Below the pieces are notes generated by a model that saw only the letters and a program-made list of their open reading frames with translations, searched no databases and was not told where the DNA came from. Of a stretch of 64,000 nt of DNA, positions 60,906 to 64,000 are shown piece after piece; the first letter of the stretch is position 1, and each line of letters opens with the position of its first letter. The stretch is from positions 310,001 to 374,000 of the forward strand of contig OZ251507.1 in the NCBI GenBank assembly GCA_965242895.1, written 5' to 3'. The DNA comes from CATQHL01 sp965242895 (GTDB lineage: Bacteria > Actinomycetota > Acidimicrobiia > Acidimicrobiales > CATQHL01). Made by a program: the position numbers and the translations under genes.

Positions 60906-61940
60906 TCAGTCCGCAGAGTCCGCAGAGCCCGAAGAAGGCTCGGAGCGGCCCCAAGCCTCAGGCTTAGAACCGCGCCAGACGATCATTTGCGTCTTCTCCT
61001 TCAACGACCGGTACGTCGAAAGGTCTCTCCAATACGAAGGGAGGGCGCAATCGCCCACGTAACTCACCTCAACCGAAAGGAAGGTTTCACGGCTCTCGGG
61101 CGCTACCTGCACCCCCGCCTCCCCGCCCGGCATGCACACCTTCACCTCATTGTCGGCCAACCACCACCAATACGCCTGCCACGCCGCCGCCGCCGCCCCG
61201 CTGCCGCAGGCCGAGGTGACGCCCACGCCGCGCTCCCAGACCCGCATGTGCAGGCGCCCGCGATCTTCGATTGCGATCACTTCCAGGTTCACCGGAGAAA
61301 ACGCGGTCTGCAGCGAACTGCCCACCGCCTCGAGGGGGAAGCGGCGCAGGCGTCCCAGGTCGGGTACGCGCAGCACCACATGCGGGTTTCCGATCGACAG
61401 ATATCCGACCGACGCTTCTCCCTTTTGCAGAGCGGAGATCGTCTTCCTGTCAACACTCGCATAGGACTCCTCCTCCTCCAGCAAGGCTGCCAAGACGTCA
61501 GTTGCTGCAGCAGTCTTCGGCTCGTCCCGGCTAGGCATGCTCATCTGCACCCTGGCTTCGCCGAACTCCCATCCCCCCGAGTCGCCTAGACCATTCTTGA
61601 TGCGGACGGTGTGCGGCCCCGCAGCGGTTTCGACTTCCACGACGGCAGAGCGCAAAGGAAGTTCGTCCCCCAGCGGCAGGCTCAGCGCCTGAGCCAGGCA
61701 AGCCAGTCCGTTCCCGCTGACCTCAGCCTCGCTTCCGTCGGCGTTGTAGAGCCTCATCCCAGCGCTGATCACGGGCAGGTTCGCATACGAGATGCCGCAC
61801 GCCCAGACCAGTCCGTCTGCGCCCCAGCCGAAGTTCCCGTTGCAGACGCTGGATACCCACTCTGCGCTAGGCGTGCTTTCGTCGTGGTCCAGACGCACAA
61901 GAAAATCGTTTCCGAAAACATGGTGCTTGCTCAGATGCAT
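60906..61940 (-). CDS. dapF: Diaminopimelate epimerase with Ser at the first catalytic Cys
   Basis: Converts LL- to meso-diaminopimelate. 344 residues: HHVFGNDFLVRLD, NGNFGWGADGLVW, LYNADGSEAEVSGNGLACLAQ, SIGNPHVVL and VTSACGSGAAAAAW. The second catalytic cysteine is present (Cys245), but the first, normally in MCGNG, is Ser75 (codon AGC at 61716-61718). The family depends on the Cys pair, so activity or mechanism may differ, unless this is a lineage-wide variant. The C terminus carries about 25 extra residues (SEPSSGSADSAD). ATG at 61940. Confidence 0.93.
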   Translation of the reverse strand: MHLSKHHVFGNDFLVRLDHDESTPSAEWVSSVCNGNFGWGADGLVWACGISYANLPVISAGMRLYNADGSEAEVSGNGLACLAQALSLPLGDELPLRSAVVEVETAAGPHTVRIKNGLGDSGGWEFGEARVQMSMPSRDEPKTAAATDVLAALLEEEESYASVDRKTISALQKGEASVGYLSIGNPHVVLRVPDLGRLRRFPLEAVGSSLQTAFSPVNLEVIAIEDRGRLHMRVWERGVGVTSACGSGAAAAAWQAYWWWLADNEVKVCMPGGEAGVQVAPESRETFLSVEVSYVGDCALPSYWRDLSTYRSLKEKTQMIVWRGSKPEAWGRSEPSSGSADSAD

Positions 61941-61950
61941 GGGACTCTTC

Positions 61951-62862
61951 TCATGGGCATTGGCGGAACGTTTCTCTGATCAGCGGAAGTGCTTCCATCG
62001 GATCCTCACCGATATTCATCCACCGTATGCGAGGGTCACGTCGGAACCAGCGTTCCTGGCGGCGAGCAAAGCGTACAACTCGGCGCACCGCCGTGCTCTT
62101 GGCTTCGGCCAGCGAGCACTTTCCCCCGAGGAAGTCCAGGATTTCTCCGTATCCCAGCGCTTGGCGCGCAGTGCGGGAAAGCCCCCCAGGGGCCGCCGAC
62201 AGACGCCTTACCTCCTCCACGAAACCGGCCTCAATCTGCTCCTCGAAGCGGCGTGCTATGCGAGCGTCGAGCAGAGGACGGGGCATTCTCAGCCCCACTT
62301 GCAGGAAGTCGCAGTCGGGATAGGACTTCAGCCCCGGGCCGTAGGAAGAAAACGGACGGCCAGAACCTTCGCAGACCTCCAGGGCGCGAACGATGCGCCG
62401 ACGGTTGTTAGGCAGAATCTTGGCGGCAGCGTCCGGGTCCGCTCGGCGCAGGCGCTCGTAGAGGGCGGACGTGTCCGCTTCGGCTTCCAGCCGCACGGCG
62501 ACTTCCGGGTAGCGCCTGGGGAACTCCAGGTCGTCCAGCAGCGCCCGCACGTAAAGCCCTGTTCCTCCCACAGCCACGAGCGGCGCCTTCCGCTTGGCGG
62601 CGTCCGCCACCGCCGGACGCACCGCCTCCAGCAGGTCGACCACTGCGAATTCCTGGCTCGGCTCCACGAGATCGATGCCGTGGCAGACCACTCCCGCCAG
62701 TTCGGTCGGCGACGGCTTGGACGTGCCTACGTCCATTCCCTTATAGACGGCCATTGCGTCCAGGGAAACCAACTCCGACGACGGGCGTTCTCTGGCCAGA
62801 GCCAGGGCCAGGTCGCTCTTGCCAGAGGCGGTAGGGCCGACGATTGCGAGATGACGGCTCAG
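61951..62862 (-). CDS. miaA: tRNA dimethylallyltransferase (MiaA), CTG start
   Basis: Adds a dimethylallyl group to A37 of UNN-reading tRNAs, the substrate for MiaB. 303 residues. The P-loop HLAIVGPTASGKSDLAL is at about 4-20, LVSLDAMAVYKGMDVGTSKP follows, then AVGGTGLYVRALL and NNRRRIVRALEV. The first conventional start (TTG 62772) lies beyond the P-loop, so the true start must be upstream. The only fitting codon is CTG at 62862, giving MSRHLAIVGPTASGKS, overlapping the miaB stop as CTGA, with GGTGG 7 nt upstream. Confidence 0.95.
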   Translation of the reverse strand: MSRHLAIVGPTASGKSDLALALARERPSSELVSLDAMAVYKGMDVGTSKPSPTELAGVVCHGIDLVEPSQEFAVVDLLEAVRPAVADAAKRKAPLVAVGGTGLYVRALLDDLEFPRRYPEVAVRLEAEADTSALYERLRRADPDAAAKILPNNRRRIVRALEVCEGSGRPFSSYGPGLKSYPDCDFLQVGLRMPRPLLDARIARRFEEQIEAGFVEEVRRLSAAPGGLSRTARQALGYGEILDFLGGKCSLAEAKSTAVRRVVRFARRQERWFRRDPRIRWMNIGEDPMEALPLIRETFRQCP

Positions 62863-64000
62863 CGCGGCGCCACCGGTATGAGCTTGCGTGGGGAAAGAGG
62901 CTGGGAGGGCGGCGCTGCCGTGCGGATTCGTTGGCTCAGGCGCTGCGGGGCGCTCGACGTCACCTCGACGAGTTCGCCTAGAAGGTAGTGAGAGCCCGCA
63001 CCGACGATCTCCACCTCCGCGAACGCGCCAGGGGGCAGAGTTCCTCCAGCTCGCCCGGCTCCCCCGGCTCGCCCGCCCGCCCCTGGCGCCCCTGTTTTCC
63101 CGGTCGCCCTGCTCTGCCCGGCTGCCTCGGCTCCCCCGATCTCCCCGGCTCCCCCTGTTCCCCCGGCTGCCCCAGCGGCGAAGTGCACCAACTTGTTCTG
63201 ACGGGTGCGTCCGCTGCAGAGTTCCGGGCGGGTCTTGCTGGGACCTTCCACCAGGACTTCTTCCCTCCTGCCGATCCGCTCCGAGTGCCGACGGCGGGCG
63301 GAACGCTCCACCACCGCACGCAGACGCTTGTAGCGGTCGGCCGCCACGTCGGCGTCTACAAACTTCTCGGTCATCCGCTCCGCCTCGGTGCCCGGGCGAG
63401 GCGAAAAGACGAACGTAAAGGCGCTGTCATACTCGGCTTCGGCGGCCACCTCGAGCGTCCGGGCGAAGTCCTCCTCCGTCTCGCCTGGGAAGCCCACGAT
63501 GATGTCGGTGCTCACGGCCAGGTCTGGGATCGCCCGACGAGCCTCCGCCAACCGTTGCAGGTAGCGCTCAGCCCCATAGCCGCGGTGCATCGCCGCTAGC
63601 ACGGCGTCGCTGCCCGACTGCAGCGGCAGGTGCAGGTGCTCGCAAACGGCGGGCGTCTCGGCCATGGCGCTCAAGGTCTCCGGACGCAGATCCTTGGGGT
63701 GCGGGCTGGTGTAGCGCACACGCCGGATGCCAGGAACGCTCCCCACTGCCCGCAGCAGTTCGGCAAACATCGGACGCACCTTTACGCGCTCGCCAGCCCT
63801 ACGCTGCGCCAGCGCCAAGTCGCGCCCATAGGAGTTCACGTTCTGCCCCAGCAGCGTCACCTCCACCACACCTCGCTCAGCCAGTTCGCGCACCTCCTCG
63901 AGGACGGCGTCGAAAGGCCTGCTGATCTCCGGCCCTCTGACCGCTGGAACGATGCAGAAAGCGCAAGTGTTGTCGCAGCCGATCTGAATGGTCACCCAGG
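62859..64000 (-). CDS. miaB: tRNA-2-methylthio-N6-dimethylallyladenosine synthase (MiaB), 5' end cut
   Basis: Radical-SAM methylthiotransferase acting on i6A37 after MiaA. The visible 380 codons begin just before the radical-SAM site GCDNTCAFCIVPAVRGPE and continue with EVTLLGQNVNSYG, HLPLQSGSDAVLAAMHRGY and STDIIVGFPGETEEDF. The N-terminal UPF0004 domain lies off the right edge. The C-terminal TRAM domain is split by a Gly/Ala/Arg-rich repeat insert of about 50 residues (AAGAAGGTGGAG, GAPGAGGRAGGAGRAGG), whose DNA is a series of CCCGGCT-like 9-mers. Confidence 0.95.
   Translation of the reverse strand, partial: WVTIQIGCDNTCAFCIVPAVRGPEISRPFDAVLEEVRELAERGVVEVTLLGQNVNSYGRDLALAQRRAGERVKVRPMFAELLRAVGSVPGIRRVRYTSPHPKDLRPETLSAMAETPAVCEHLHLPLQSGSDAVLAAMHRGYGAERYLQRLAEARRAIPDLAVSTDIIVGFPGETEEDFARTLEVAAEAEYDSAFTFVFSPRPGTEAERMTEKFVDADVAADRYKRLRAVVERSARRRHSERIGRREEVLVEGPSKTRPELCSGRTRQNKLVHFAAGAAGGTGGAGEIGGAEAAGQSRATGKTGAPGAGGRAGGAGRAGGTLPPGAFAEVEIVGAGSHYLLGELVEVTSSAPQRLSQRIRTAAPPSQPLSPRKLIPVAPR

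Overview
The window is a high-GC actinobacterial chromosome segment. The best guess is class Acidimicrobiia or a close relative. This rests on gene content and order (holA/rpsT/lepA, comEA-comEC, rimO-pgsA-cinA, rne-rplU-rpmA-obg-proB, mreBCD-pbp2-rodA, the Val(GAC)-Cys(GCA)-Gly(GCC) tRNA cluster, glucosyl-3-phosphoglycerate synthase, B12-dependent NrdJ). It is an inference, because no 16S gene is present. Most genes lie on the minus strand, and many use GTG, TTG or even CTG starts with 4-nt stop/start overlaps.

Layout: 1-6.4 kb lepA (partial), rpsT, holA, a divergent FolP-like protein, comEC and comEA; 6.5-13.1 kb polA, a VWA/MoxR pair and proA; 13.3-18.2 kb murJ, then cinA, pgsA and rimO; 18.5-21.4 kb an NfeD-like protein, a flotillin and a Ca2+/Na+ exchanger; 21.5-29.1 kb proB, obg, rpmA, rplU, rne and two radical-SAM-linked genes; 29.3-35.1 kb the rod-shape cluster rodA-pbp2-mreD-mreC-mreB; 35.2-47.1 kb an accessory region whose core (about 37.9-46.4 kb) is clearly AT-richer than its surroundings. 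The accessory region holds a complete type I restriction-modification system (hsdM-hsdS-hsdR), two YgjP-type metallopeptidases, an SMC/AAA-like ATPase and a DUF1828 protein. At 47.2-47.5 kb there are three tRNAs; 47.6-52.1 kb holds metX behind a SAM riboswitch, a class III nucleotide cyclase, lgt with a long acidic tail, and gpgS; 52.2-57 kb nrdJ and a pyrimidine-reductase-family gene; 56-64 kb the lysine/peptidoglycan diaminopimelate genes dapE, dapD, dapC and dapF with hflX, miaA and miaB.

The strongest unusual signals are: (1) a 22-nt C tract inside hsdM that encodes seven prolines, where loss or gain of one base gives a stop almost at once, so the R-M system looks phase-variable; (2) hsdR apparently starting at an AUU codon behind a perfect Shine-Dalgarno sequence; (3) miaA starting at CTG inside the miaB stop codon; (4) numerous short tandem duplications (12-38 bp) in coding ends, stop codons and spacers across the window, plus a six-copy 21-bp minisatellite; (5) a DapF whose first catalytic cysteine is serine, and a ComEC whose metallo-beta-lactamase motif is lost.

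Several genes work together. The dap genes and murJ, rodA, PBP2 and mreBCD make and shape the wall. proB and proA, 8.4 kb apart, encode proline synthesis. miaA/miaB modify the same tRNA base. rne, rplU, rpmA, obg and rpsT serve ribosome and RNA metabolism.
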